From Hyphochytrium catenoides (taxonomy: Eukaryota; Sar; Hyphochytriomycetes; Hyphochytriales; Hyphochytriaceae), in NCBI GenBank assembly GCA_900088475.1, contig FLMG01002293.1, positions 1 to 24,113 of the forward strand: 24,113 nucleotides of DNA, in the 5' to 3' direction. The stretch's first letter is position 1. Each line of letters opens with the position of its first letter. Made by a program: the position numbers and the translations under genes. Under the pieces are notes generated by a model that did no database searches, had not been told where the DNA came from, and saw only the letters and a program-made list of their open reading frames with translations. Below are positions 1 to 16,141 of the stretch, piece after piece.

Positions 1-322
1 TCTTTCTTTCTCCCTTTGCCACACATCCCTTGAGCATAGGGCCTCGACAGCTATTGTCCTTCCGAAGTGTAAATATGGTTTAGCACAGTAGCTTTTATCG
101 ATATGGTACATATCAACCACAAACACTAGACATAGAGGCTTCGCAGACAGAGAATGTTGATAAAGCAATGGAGAATGGGAAGCGGCAGTAGAAAGGTAAA
201 TATATGGCATCATCGACATAGGAGAAGAAGGAAGAAGAACTGAAGTAGGAAGCAGGAGGCTCGACGTCACTCTGAACCCAGCCAAAAGCGCAGACCTGAA
301 TGAGGAACAATGTACGCTAACA
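1..322. other. Downstream flank of ORC6, no gene seen
   Basis: This stretch lies beyond the proposed ORC6 stop codon on the minus strand. It contains a 65-codon minus-strand open frame with a Ser/Phe-rich translation that resembles no family I know and has no splice-linked partner. It probably holds the ORC6 3' UTR and the start of the neighbouring intergenic region. I see no RNA gene or repeat in it. Confidence 0.4.
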
Positions 323-2100
323 TTAGGCTAACCCAAGAGCTAGTAGACGTTCTCTTGCTTGCAATTGCGCCCGTCTCACATCCTGCACAGCTGGTAGCAG
401 GAGAGGGTTAGCCCGTACCCAGCATACGCTGTTTCTTCGTTAACGCTTCTCCTGTTGCAATGTCCTGTGCTCTCCTACTGGCTGAGGACAACTCCCTGCT
501 TACCTTCTTTCAGTCCCGGTGACAACATAGAGCTCATAATCGCGGTTTTCCAGCTCTCATGCTCGGCCATATCAACGAAGGCTGGTGATGGCTCTCCGCC
601 TTCGAGCGGGGTCGTCCGCTGTTCTTCCTTCGCAGGGCCTATGCTTGCCGGACGATCCCCATCGCTGCCATCATCCTGATCCATCTTAGAGCCTCGCAAA
701 TTGTCTCGTCTGGTTGTTCCTAACCGCTTCTCCCTTTCTTCATCATCCATTCCTATGGTACAAAGTGGCATGGTAAGTCCCTTTCCAGGTCACATGCAAT
801 CGATAAAGCATCAAAGAATGGCCATAGAGATGTAAATCGAGGCATCGCTACCGGTTCCATCGGCGTCAACACAGTTCCGTTTTCTCTTCTGCTGCTTGGA
901 TGATTTTTCAGCGTTCAGCTCTGGCAGAAAACCCTGTATAATTTTAGAAGATAACGGGCTGCGTTGGTCTCTATCTCTTTGTGAGCCTAATCGCCCTGTG
1001 CTCGCTCGTTCCCGATAGTGTCACTCTTGCACCATGCCTCTTACTCTACACCTTGGAGCTTCCTTGGCGCCTCGACAGACACCACGGTCTTCCCTGACGG
1101 GAACTTCCAAATAGCTCTGGACCATATGCACTCACCAGGATCTGTTCGCACAGTCTCGCGAAATCTGAGGACTTCGCGTTCACCAACTCCAGCAGCCTCC
1201 GCTTGTCTACAGGTCTCTAGAGAAGGAGGGAGCTTGTCAGTCAAGGGGACAGCAGCCCAGTACCAAGTAGGTAGCAATTCGAACCAAAGTGCGGCAGAGG
1301 GTGGCGGGAACTTGGAGAGGAGATGGAACTCACCTTATCCTTGGCACAGGACAAATACAATATGGCAGCAAAGACGATGGGCCGCTCGAGCTGCGCATCT
1401 TTCCGCCTCACCATGGACAGAGACTGACAATAGGCTTTCTGACAATTCATGGACAATGCAGACGTTTAACACGAAGAGAGCAACAAAGTAAGGAGATAAA
1501 AGATGGAGGCCGGGTAAATAAATTTAAGCCAAAAGAGCGATAGAGAACTAGGAGGATTTGCTTTGCCTATTCAAACTTCAGAGGTAGTAGGGTGCCGTGC
1601 CTTATACATCTCCAGGTTTCTCTTGGCAGACTCGGTGACTTCAGTCACTCCAAACTGCACTGCAAGATGCGAGATAGAAGCGGACGGCTGCTGATTATCT
1701 TGCACTATATTTTGGGCCACCGTCACTGCCGTCACAAGGTTCTTGACGACACAACCTGATAACTTTGCCAGTTTACGTTGGTCCACAGCCTCACCAAATT
1801 CCCTAATGCCATATACAAATGAGTGTCACCAAAGGTTGAACCGTAAAAGTCCTCTTCGACTCTGAGGCACGTTACCTGCATGCAAGGTATAAAGACGCCG
1901 CGGGAAGGCATATTGAGAGCTAAAATAGGAGGCGCGGCCAGGTTTAGACCATAAGCAGCAGAGTCCAGAAGCTCATAAACTTCTACCTGCCCGGCCTTTA
2001 GTGCATTATGCGTTGACGTGCGTCTCATTATCTCTTGGGCCCTGGTTAAGACCTTCCTGTTCGTTACGCTTGCCCGCTTGGAGAGCGTTGAAAGATCCAT
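323..2100 (-). CDS. ORC6: Origin recognition complex subunit 6 (ORC6-like), 8 exons
   Basis: Smallest subunit of the nuclear origin recognition complex, which marks replication origins and helps load MCM. Proposed exons: 2100-1987, 1919-1876, 1802-1577, 1438-1334, 1216-1136, 933-852, 752-504, 390-323, giving about 322 residues; plant and animal ORC6 are about 250-285. Every junction agrees in phase. The first TFIIB/cyclin-like fold spans about residues 5-125, with a start resembling other ORC6 N-termini (MDLSTLSKRASVTNRK), KLAKLSG, and SHLAVQFGVTE matching the family's DLAVQF segment. The second fold, about 145-190, has RPIVFAAILYLS followed by VDKRRLLEL, the family's RPxFxxAxxYLxxK...VDKxKLxE pattern. 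A basic QKRKRN stretch and a C-terminal HESWKTAIM segment match the WK-containing tail that binds ORC3 in animals. Uncertain points: the exon 4 acceptor could be 1423 (5 residues shorter); the exon 3 donor (GTTTGA) is weak; the ATG at 2100 is chosen by alignment with ORC6 N-termini. Confidence 0.87.
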
Positions 2101-3251
2101 TGCTCCCCGGGCCAGTCGAAATAGTGTCACCAGGAAACCGGCACAACTCCGGGCGGCAGGGCAATTGCTCTTATAGGTCACCCCCTAATCATGGTTAGCA
2201 TCTCTCCTCACCGACGGTCAGGTAGTCAAGACACGAGGCTGCGGCGCGATCCACGGCAGGCTCACAGCCTTTATCAACGCACTCAGCGCCGTCAACCAGC
2301 CAAACTTGTGCCGTGCCTTCCTCCTTTCTTGCTTCCCTTCGGCCCCTTGCGGCAGAACATCTGATCTCTCCCTTGTCGTGCCTTTCGCTGGATCTCTATT
2401 TATTTTTTTCAGGTAGCCCCTAATACTTTCGAATTTGGCGGGAAAAGAGGAGCTCATTAGGAATAGTGAGGCAGGTTTTAAGTCTATATTATAGAATTGG
2501 TCTGATGTCTCCTTCTTAGATTCCTTATAAATAGCAATGCCCTTCTGGTCCTTTCTTAGTTTGGTGTCCCCTCATTTACTTTCGGTACGCTTCAACGGCC
2601 TCAGTGTTAGAAAGAACAATTGCTTGAAGAATGCACTACTGCTAGGGGTTATCAGAATGACGCATCTCTATAGGAATGGCCTAGTTCAAAGAGTTGAGTT
2701 CAGGGAGACCCGCATCCCGGAGAACAGGATTGAAATCGTTCTATGGACGAACTAGCCCTAGCACCAGCCAGAAACAGCGTCCAGAAGGAAAGTTGCGGCC
2801 GACGGGAGCCGAAGCTGTGTCCCTGTTGTGCCTTCTCAGAGACGGTAGTCCCCTCCTATGCTACGGAGCTGCCTTTTGACTGCACGGAGTTACCAGCGCA
2901 TTGACTATTCAACTTAGCGGACATCTATGCCAGGCCGCTGGCAGAACACATTCGGACTACTCAGCCCATCTGGTGGGTCTTCGCTACTCCACCAAGCACA
3001 GAGGTTGTGGAGGAGGTCGATTGCAGCATGAAAGGCTTTGGATGGTGATATACGTACAGGCAATAGAATGAGCTTTGTTTCTATCAAGCTTCTCCCATTG
3101 GCTCAGTTCTCTAGCGCTTCCTACTCATTCCCTCTCAGTTGCATCACTTGGCTCCTCTGATGTTATCCTCGCCCTGTTTCACATCCTAGGAAACTTGTAA
3201 TGCCCTCTCTAGCTTACGCTAAACGGAAAGCGTCTAAGCCGGTTGCGAAGC
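2101..3251. other. Intergenic region between ORC6 and DCN1-like gene
   Basis: About 1.15 kb between the ORC6 start codon and the DCN1 stop codon, both on the minus strand. It should contain the ORC6 promoter and 5' UTR and the DCN1 3' UTR. The only frame of note is 79 codons on the minus strand (2218-2457), rich in Lys/Arg and without similarity I recognise. Codon pattern, splice sites and homology give no support for a gene here. No tRNA-like or repeat structure was seen. Confidence 0.45.
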
Positions 3252-5319
3252 TCAACTTCTAGACTTCCAGTCCATAAAGTCATCGATCAGGACCGGCCAA
3301 GCCCCTGACGTAATAAGAAAAAGAGTCAGAGACAGGAACAGGTAGGACCCATAGGGACGGGGCATAGATGCAACCATGCAAGTGGAGAGAAGCGTTTGTG
3401 ACATAGCTGGAAAGCAGATAGAAAGGAGACAAGATGAAAGCCAGCACATAGAGACGAAACTCGGACACGAAGGGAAGCTACCGTTCGGATCATAGTGCTC
3501 AAAGCCTTCTTTCATGGCCATCATGAATTGGAGGATTTGTGACCAGGTATCCTTGGATATTGGGTATGTATGGTTTTCCTAGCACGACCAACAGAATGGG
3601 CAAGACATCAAGTGATGCGGGTAACGGCGGCGCATGAAAAGAGAGGCGCAAACCGACAACACTGGTCGGGAAAGAGGGTAGATAGCAAGGACAGGAGGCC
3701 TGATCTTGAACATTCAAGTGGATCGAAAGTGGCCAACATATAGGAGTTGACGCGGTAATCGCGACGCTTAGGGCAAGGCTTTAGTAGACATCCAACCACC
3801 GCATTTACCTCTAAGAACCTGCACCACTCCAGAATCTCCGGGTACTTGGTACCAAGAAGGATTCTCCACAAAGGTAGCGCCACCTCTAGACTGAGACTCT
3901 TCTGTCCAGGTTCCTTCGCGAAGGTGAAGGAATACATGTAAATTTCCTTCAAGCTCTTTTCATCTTCTAGTTGCGTCCGCAACTCGGGCAGCTTCCCTTT
4001 CAGTCTATCTACGCTATCAGCGCTGAAAATCAATTTCCAAGAACGTGAAGGGCAAATGCCGCAGACAGAAGTGAGACAGCGAGAAAGTGAGAGATACCGG
4101 CTCATCAGCAGCAACAGGGTCTCATGAATCACTACTTTAGAATATGGAAGACTTCATAAGGAAGCAAAGACTGAACCTGGCGCAGGGGAAGTGACGTCTT
4201 AGAGAGAAGTTGGAGGGGCGAGAGATAAACAAGAAAAAGAGAAAGAGGTTACGGGAAGGAACGAGAAGTAAAAGTTGTCAATCGATGCCATAAGCGCATT
4301 CGCAATGACCTACCCTATGCGTTCCAGTCCTTTAACCCATTCTTCCCTGGTAAAGACACACATCGTCGCCGCCTCCATATACCACGACAGGACCAGCATA
4401 ACTGGATCCTCAGGGTCTAGCCCTAGGTCGCTGCAGAATTGTGCTATTCCATCCTCATAAATAAAGTCAGTGTCCTCTTTGTCCGAGTACTTAGAGAACC
4501 AGCTGGACAGAAGAGCTTGATCCACATGGTCTCCCGTGCTGAGAAAAAACAACAATCATGAGAAGGTGCATGGTTAGTGGGAATACCAGTAAACGAAAGA
4601 ATTCAGCAGCAGCTGAAGTATCAGTAAATGCATATTCACGGCCAGGTAAAAGGTCAAATGATAAGGATGTTTTCATGGCCGGCCACTAGCATGGTGGCCA
4701 TGGAGTCTATGGTTAGAGGTTTACAGAGGTGAAGACGAGAGCAAGAGGAGAGAAAAGCAAATGACGAGAAAGAAATAACAACGGAAAGAAGGGATGGAGG
4801 GAGCCCACGGCAAATCCATGCCTTAGAACAACACACATACTTCTCCGGTTCTGGCATGTAACCCCTAGCAAAGAACTCGTCCACAGCACGAGCAAGCTCC
4901 CACTTGCACTCCTGCAGAAGACCCACAGCCTGCTGGGTGCTGATTGAGGGAGCCATGGAAGGGTTGTGGCAAGGGTTAGATATGCGAGAAGGCTCAGACT
5001 TACCATAACAAAGAAGTAAGTTAGGAGAAGTAGGAATTTGGCTGCAAGTACAATGCGAGGTTTATGGGTAATAAGGAGGAGAGAAGAAACTAATCCTTCG
5101 TCATGGTCAGTTTGAGAAGCCCACAGTTGGTCTTCGAGCAAGCTTCCAGCACGCTTTCTAGTCGTTATGTACGTTTAATGTGTTTCAAACTTTTCCCGAT
5201 CTTAACCACTCTTACCTGGCGCCAGTAAAGGTCTTCATCTCCCTCAAGCATTTCTCTTGTTGGGGATTGAGGTTTAAGCGTCTCAAGTTCTGCCGAGGAA
5301 CATGGCAACCACGACACAT
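3252..5319 (-). CDS. DCUN1D: DCN1-like protein (UBA + PONY/cullin-binding domain), 6 exons
   Basis: Scaffold-type E3 that promotes NEDD8 transfer from UBC12 to cullins, so activating cullin-RING ubiquitin ligases. Exons 5319-5216, 4939-4841, 4538-4314, 4022-3809, 3578-3482, 3304-3252 join in phase to about 263 residues, the usual family size. The UBA domain lies at about 15-58 (FTGASTQQAVGLL, then WELARAVDEFF). The potentiating-neddylation domain runs from about 68 to the end: PVMLVLSWYMEAAT, FTREEWVKGL, LKGKLPELR, FAKEPGQKSLSLEVALPLW, PISKDTW and the C-terminal GAWPVLIDDFMDW, the last being part of the cullin WHB-binding surface in characterised DCN1 proteins. Only the N-terminus is uncertain: I use the ATG at 5319, but the frame stays open upstream and an acceptor-like CAG precedes the AACTTGAG stretch, so the true start could lie in an earlier exon. 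It is divergent to the NVL gene. Confidence 0.93.
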
Positions 5320-6156
5320 CAGCGACTTAACGGAGTCCGACCGAGGGGTAAAGAGACGAATACTTGTACCATCATGCTCATGTTGGATTAACCAGAGCTC
5401 GCCAGGAACAGAGGCAAGGTCCCGGCCATATGCCTGAGCAAGGCAGGGTCCAGAGCAGGGCAGGGTCCAGAGCAGGGACTTTCCCTCTCGACCAAGCCCA
5501 CCCTTAATGACCAAACACCGATTGGGCTGAAGGAAGATCGCTTAGTGCTTATAAGGAAAGTCCAATGAAGACCAAGTTAAGCCTCTCCTCATGTTCCAAG
5601 TGGCAGTGCGTCAGCTAGTGCAGTTAGTCTCTCTCTCGACCTTCAACCTAGACCTCGACCTTCGTTCTTTCACCTGTCATCAACATCGAAGAAGGCCAGA
5701 TTGTTTCCCAGATCCCAGATCTCAGCCTTTCTAACAAGATTCTTGAGATTTTTGGGCTTCCCTTGGCAAATGATAACCGGAGGAAAATCAAATATCCGAT
5801 ACTGTTTTGTAAGGCACCTCCAGCCCTCCCCCTGGACCACTGGATGATGGTTTGGCACCAGCCGCTTGAAGACAAGAACCGACAAGAAGAAAGTCAGGCG
5901 GCAAAGGCACAGCAAGGACCAATGCACATTCGCAGTTACTCGTCAACTGATGAGACGCCAGCGAACTCCTCTCTCTCTCAGAGAATAACGACGACGCTCT
6001 AAGGTGGATGAGGACGGCCTACTGCCATTCAGTCGCAGGCTGGTAGCTGCTAAGAGTATTGAAAGGTCTGGGCTCGTCTACTAGGTGACGGCCTTAGCAC
6101 ACTACCAGCTTTCCCGTTGCTGCTGTTGCTGGCGCAAGCCGTGTCCGCTTTCGCAT
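5320..6156. promoter_or_regulatory. Divergent intergenic region between DCN1-like and NVL genes
   Basis: The 837 bp between two start codons pointing away from each other must contain promoters and 5' leaders for both genes, unless leader introns extend further. No protein family is recognisable in either strand. The region contains a perfect two-copy 17-bp tandem repeat at 5442-5475. I cannot place a TATA box or initiator with confidence. Confidence 0.5.
5442..5475. repeat. Two-copy tandem repeat, 17-bp unit
   Basis: GGCAGGGTCCAGAGCAG occurs twice head to tail without mismatch. It lies in the divergent region, about 120 bp upstream of the proposed DCN1 start and about 680 bp upstream of the NVL start. 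It may be a recent slippage duplication or a doubled binding site; the sequence cannot decide. Confidence 0.85.
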
Positions 6157-11348
<5,192 letters not shown>

Positions 11349-11610
11349 AGAGGTCTAGGCTCCGCCCATTGCCCATCCAAGGCTTATATGTAAAGACATC
11401 TTGCGCTGTGATGGCCGGTATTTCTCTTTATGGACTCTACGTTGCCCTGTGGCGCCGCGGAGGAAACAGATAAATTAGCTGAGACGTAGAATGGAGCTAG
11501 AACAATTGTGTCGGGACCGATGGAGAGACGTCGACACAGATCTTGCTAGTCTTCTGACACCCATTTGTAACATAAGCACAAGGGCTATCTCCTTCTTACC
11601 TCTTCGGACC
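11349..11610. other. Convergent 3' intergenic region (NVL / IQ-WW gene)
   Basis: Only 262 bp separate the NVL stop from the stop of the convergent IQ-WW gene, so the two 3' UTRs probably lie very close or overlap. If the IQ-WW transcript uses the alternative terminal exons described under findings, its coding sequence would extend to about 11497 and shrink this gap to about 150 bp. Confidence 0.6.
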
Positions 11611-14600
11611 TTATCGCTCTCTTTCGCAGGGCGGCGGTCGAGGCAATTGTGAATAAAATGGGAGGAGAGACGCCCCTGCACTCCGTTCAAGAGCCTCCTC
11701 TATTGCTACGACTCCCGCAAGCCGTCGTTGTTTCTCTGTCACCATTACCTGCTCCAAGCAGGTGCGAAGCGGCTGAATTTCATCTTGGAAGCTTTTTGCT
11801 GCTCTCTCCCTCTCCATCTCTTTGACTTCCTTCACATATGTCATGTCTAGCGGGTGGCAGCAAACGTTAGTCTCACAAAGGAAGCGAAGCGTGGATAGAG
11901 CATATAGGACCTACTCAAGAGAAAGGAGGACACAGAGAGAGCCAGTGTGGTGGCTTACTAGGGTGCTCGAAGTGCTTGGTGGCTGTCTTCATGTTGATCC
12001 AGAAGGGTTTTCCAGACCGAGGCTCCACCTGAGGAACCTGCAGGGAGAGGAGGTTGTCAAGGATGTGTAGCACTGCCCAATCACGAGAGGGACAGATTTC
12101 GAACAGAAGAGGTCATAAAAGAGCATGAATGGTTGGAGAAAGATGTCACGGTCTCTGCCCTGCCCAAGTGTGTCTGGGATGAAGGTGCATGTGTGCTGAG
12201 ACAGGACTAAGGAATGCATAGAATAGGTAGACGGTCGCGCCTAGGAAAGGCTCGGTGAAAGGCCAGGTGAAGGGAACAATCAGATGGAGGAAAGGGCTCA
12301 AGCATCGAGAAAAAGAACGTTTCGACGCAGATTGTCCAGCTGGATCAAAGCATGAAAGAGAGAATGCGAAGCGCGTTAGAGCTCCAGAAACGTGTGACCG
12401 ACCCAGTCGCCTTGCAAGGGCGCTTGCAGGATGCTAGCTGTCAGCTTAGCCTCATATTTCTAGCAGACAGAGCCACGGAAAGGGAAGCAGAATGTCAACC
12501 ATGAAGGAGGGAGAAGGTCAGGAGTAGAAAAGACCTGTTAATGGGAGAGGAAGAGAGAGAAAAGAGAGAGTGGCATGGCCCTGGAAAGGCGGCAGCTAGA
12601 GGATAGAGTTTCCCCTTGACTTGCCCCTGGCCGTTGTAGAAACCATGGAGGGATAAAGGACGAGGCAAGAGTAGTTACCTCCCAGGAAGACAGGAAGCGC
12701 TTCTCCTCTTTGGCCAACTCCTCCTCAACCCTCCTCTTCTCCAGGTTCGCCATCACATGCCAATGGACCATGTCCTTCAGCGCTGGAGCCACTGCCTTCA
12801 GATGATATTACCGAAGGAACCGCAAGGCATGGAATGGAGTTAGATGATATGTGAATGTTGGGATAGGATGCTGCTCTTTGAGAGTTTAGCCTTCTTAGCG
12901 AAAGTCGAGACAGACGACCACAACTAGAGCTATAGAGACAAATGAGATGACCTTGAGACATTGAAGGTGGAAGCAAGTAAGAAGTGAACTCTACAGAAGA
13001 CAAGCGGACCTTCTGTATGGAGGAAATAGCTTTCCATCTTCCTTCTGCAAGCCGCCTCCGCCTCAACTGCCTGGACTCACGCAAGCGCATCGCGCGCTTT
13101 CTCGCCTGGTAACCGCGAGTGTACGCTTGCAACCTGATAAAGCAAAAGCAACTTAATAAAAGAAGGTAAATTAGAGAGAACACAGGGAAGTGGTAGAGCC
13201 TCTGGTGGACGGAACCTCTTGACCGAACAGAAGGAGAATAGGAGGGCACCGAAGAATCAAAAGATGCCAAGGAACAAAGAGTCTACATAGAGAAGAAAGA
13301 CAGTCTCCCCTTCCCAGTTCTCTGGACCATCGACCTGCTTATGGGGTTGACCGCGCCTTTTGCTGCTCTTCTCCAGCAGGAGAGCAATTCATTCACAGCG
13401 GTAGAGTCGGCGAGAAACACTTGGTAGAGTCGAAAGAGCCACCGCTGTCGCTTGCATCTCCGCCAGTATCTCTGAATCTTCGTCGCCTATGGATGGCGGA
13501 TGGGATGCCGGCAAACAGCCAGACACAAACAAGCGTCGACTAGAGAGTTAGTGCGGAGGCAAACCAACGCCTTGCGGTGAACTGCAGACAGAGGAATGAA
13601 TAGGAGGGAAGCAGCAGAGCTTGATGGGAAGGAAACAAGGGAAGAGTAGCCACGTCATAGCCGACGAGAAGGTAGTGGACGGACTCAAGAGCCGCGGAAG
13701 GATCCGAGTGAGAAGTCCTGAATCGAGAGAGAAGAAACTCAATGGGGAAAGCACTTGCCAGTGTTCCTTGCCTTCGTACTTCAATGTTTTGGAGGGAGAC
13801 CTTTCGACCATAGAGCCTTCGGTACCAGCGCTAACAGGTAGTGAGAGATGTATCCGAGGGAGGTTAGAAGTGAAGATGTAAGCAAGATTGCTGACGCGCG
13901 TGTCTAGGCTCTTCACCTCTATGCATCGAGCAGCTTGTCTCTCTCTTCTCTTCCAGTTTTCCTTTCTTGACGCGTACAGCTTCCAGACTCTCTTGATCCG
14001 CAGTGCGCAGTGGCGTCTGTGGACGACTTCAGCCTTCTGACCTGCAAGGATAAGGTTTGAGAAACTCCGTGGATACTTCTTCTCCCTAATGAAGTCCGTG
14101 GGAACTTCCAGCCTCTCTCTCTCTCGTCCGTTGCGGCCGTACAACCTTGTTTCTCTTTATCTCTTCACTTTTCTCTCATTCATACGCCTCGCCTTAATCC
14201 TGGCCTAAGGCTAAAGCTGTGCCTTGCCTCTCGTTTCTATTGCTGATTATCTCTCTCCTCTCGTTTGCTCCATAGTGAGCCTAGCGAACGTCCTTACGTG
14301 TCTGCCAGGACCTCTCCTCGTCCCTCTCCATCCGCAGTCGCGCCAGAAAGCTGATTTCAAGCTCTTCCTCTTGTTGACCAAGTGATCTTCCTGTGGATGG
14401 TCTTACTGCCTGATGTACAGAAAACATAAAGGACAGTGTTTACCTCTGAGTTCACGTATGAGCTCTCTGGCCTGGAGGATACGCTCAAAGTAAGGGATTA
14501 GGCTGCCAGGCCGATGCTCTTTAACTATAAACTTCTGACTTCTCTCTTTCTCTTCTTCGTCTTCTCTTTCTGCGATGCCAAGACTGTGGAGAGTCTGTGC

Positions 14601-15948
14601 AAAGTTCTCTTGGGATTGTCGACTAAGCCCTACGACATAGAAAAGTTGAGAAGCTATAATCTCACAGGAATTTTTATGGGAGAGATTGGTAGGTTTGGGG
14701 GCGTAGAAGAGAAGAGACACAGAGCGAGACGGAGACGGGACACACAGAGAGGTCCGGCACATAGCGGAAAGAGCAGGAGAGGTCCCATCTACCTTGAAGG
14801 CGCTTCAAGAGCCAACGGGAGCCTTTTGGACCGCGTAACAGCTCCACTATCCATTTCTGCTGTGGATGCGCCTGCATACGGAGGAAGAAGAAGAGGCAAG
14901 GATCCTTGAGAATGGGAAGCTGCGAGGAGGACAGGCAAGAAAGGTGCTGGAAGAAGAAGAAAGATAGATTTACAGGGTGGTAAGAAGAGGTTGAAGAGAA
15001 GAAAGTGTTGGCCTGTCTTTCGGCAGGGTTGAGATCGGAAGGCCTCGGAGTTGATCTAATTCTCTGAGAGTATGGTCCTAGCCTCTCTATTCTTACCTTC
15101 AACTGTTCCTTAAGGAAGAATAGCAGCTCTTCAACAAACAAGTCCATCCTGCAGAAGCTGTGTCAGCGCTAAGGCGGTAGCTTCAAATGCGGGCATCCGC
15201 CCCTGTCTGTCTTTATTTCGATTGATTCCCGGTCCAACACCGTCTTCAGGCTGCCGATGATGTCTCTTCCGTCACTCTCCTCTCTCCTTCCATCTCCATT
15301 GCTCTCCCTATCGCGCTGAACACCCTTAAACCTCGTCTTCTGACGTTGCAGATCGCTCTTCGTCTGCCTGTGACCTTTCGGTGTTCCGTACTTACTCTTC
15401 TCTCTCCTCGTCACTGTCCTCTCCCAGTCCTGTCTTGGAGCCATGTGACGCTGATAATGAGGGTGAAGGAGATATTCTGCGCCAGGCGCGCTCTTCTTCT
15501 TCTAAAGGGCGGACGAGGAAGCAGAGTTAAAAGTCATGAAAAGGGAGAGAAAGTGGTCCAAGGAGACACCGCGGAAGTTCGTAAGAAGTTGCAGACCTCG
15601 GCGCCACTGTTCTCTTAGCTCAATTTCCTTTCTCTTGTGCTTGTGCCTTGCGCCGCCTGAAGGGTTCTGTACATGCCCAGGACAAGGCATCAAGATATGC
15701 GAGGCGGGTCCCGTGGCGAATGTTAGCCGAACAGAGAGCGGGAGGACAATAAACAGCAGATTAGCCTGTGAAGATTAATCAGAGGCGAGAGGGCCGTTGG
15801 CAGGTGGCTATGGCCACAAGCAGTGAAGTCGAATAGAGAAATGGGAAGAACTCTTAAATTCATACGGACACAGGAGAGAGAAGGAGATGGCGAGAGAAAA
15901 GGTGGAGGAGGAGATTTATGGTAAAGGGGGAGAGAGCGAGAGAGAGAG

Positions 15949-16000
<52 letters not shown>

Positions 16001-16102
16001 ACAGACGACAGAAAGAGAGAGAGACAGATGAAGAGAGAGAGACAAAAAGAGAGAAAGAAAGAGCTGAATTGTGCCCAATCGACTTATTACAAAGACAAAG
16101 AG

Positions 16103-16141
<39 letters not shown>

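Noticed and set aside
1018-1491. 157-codon plus-strand open frame
   Set aside because: It is antisense to ORC6 exons 4 and 5, which are supported by homology.
2218-2457. 79-codon basic open frame between ORC6 and DCN1
   Set aside because: No homology, no splice partners and no need for it as an ORC6 upstream exon; such a length is expected by chance.
13548-14144. 198-codon minus open frame as an independent gene
   Set aside because: Only its middle part (14041-13917) is supported, as exon 8 of the IQ-WW gene, with a good acceptor and donor in phase.
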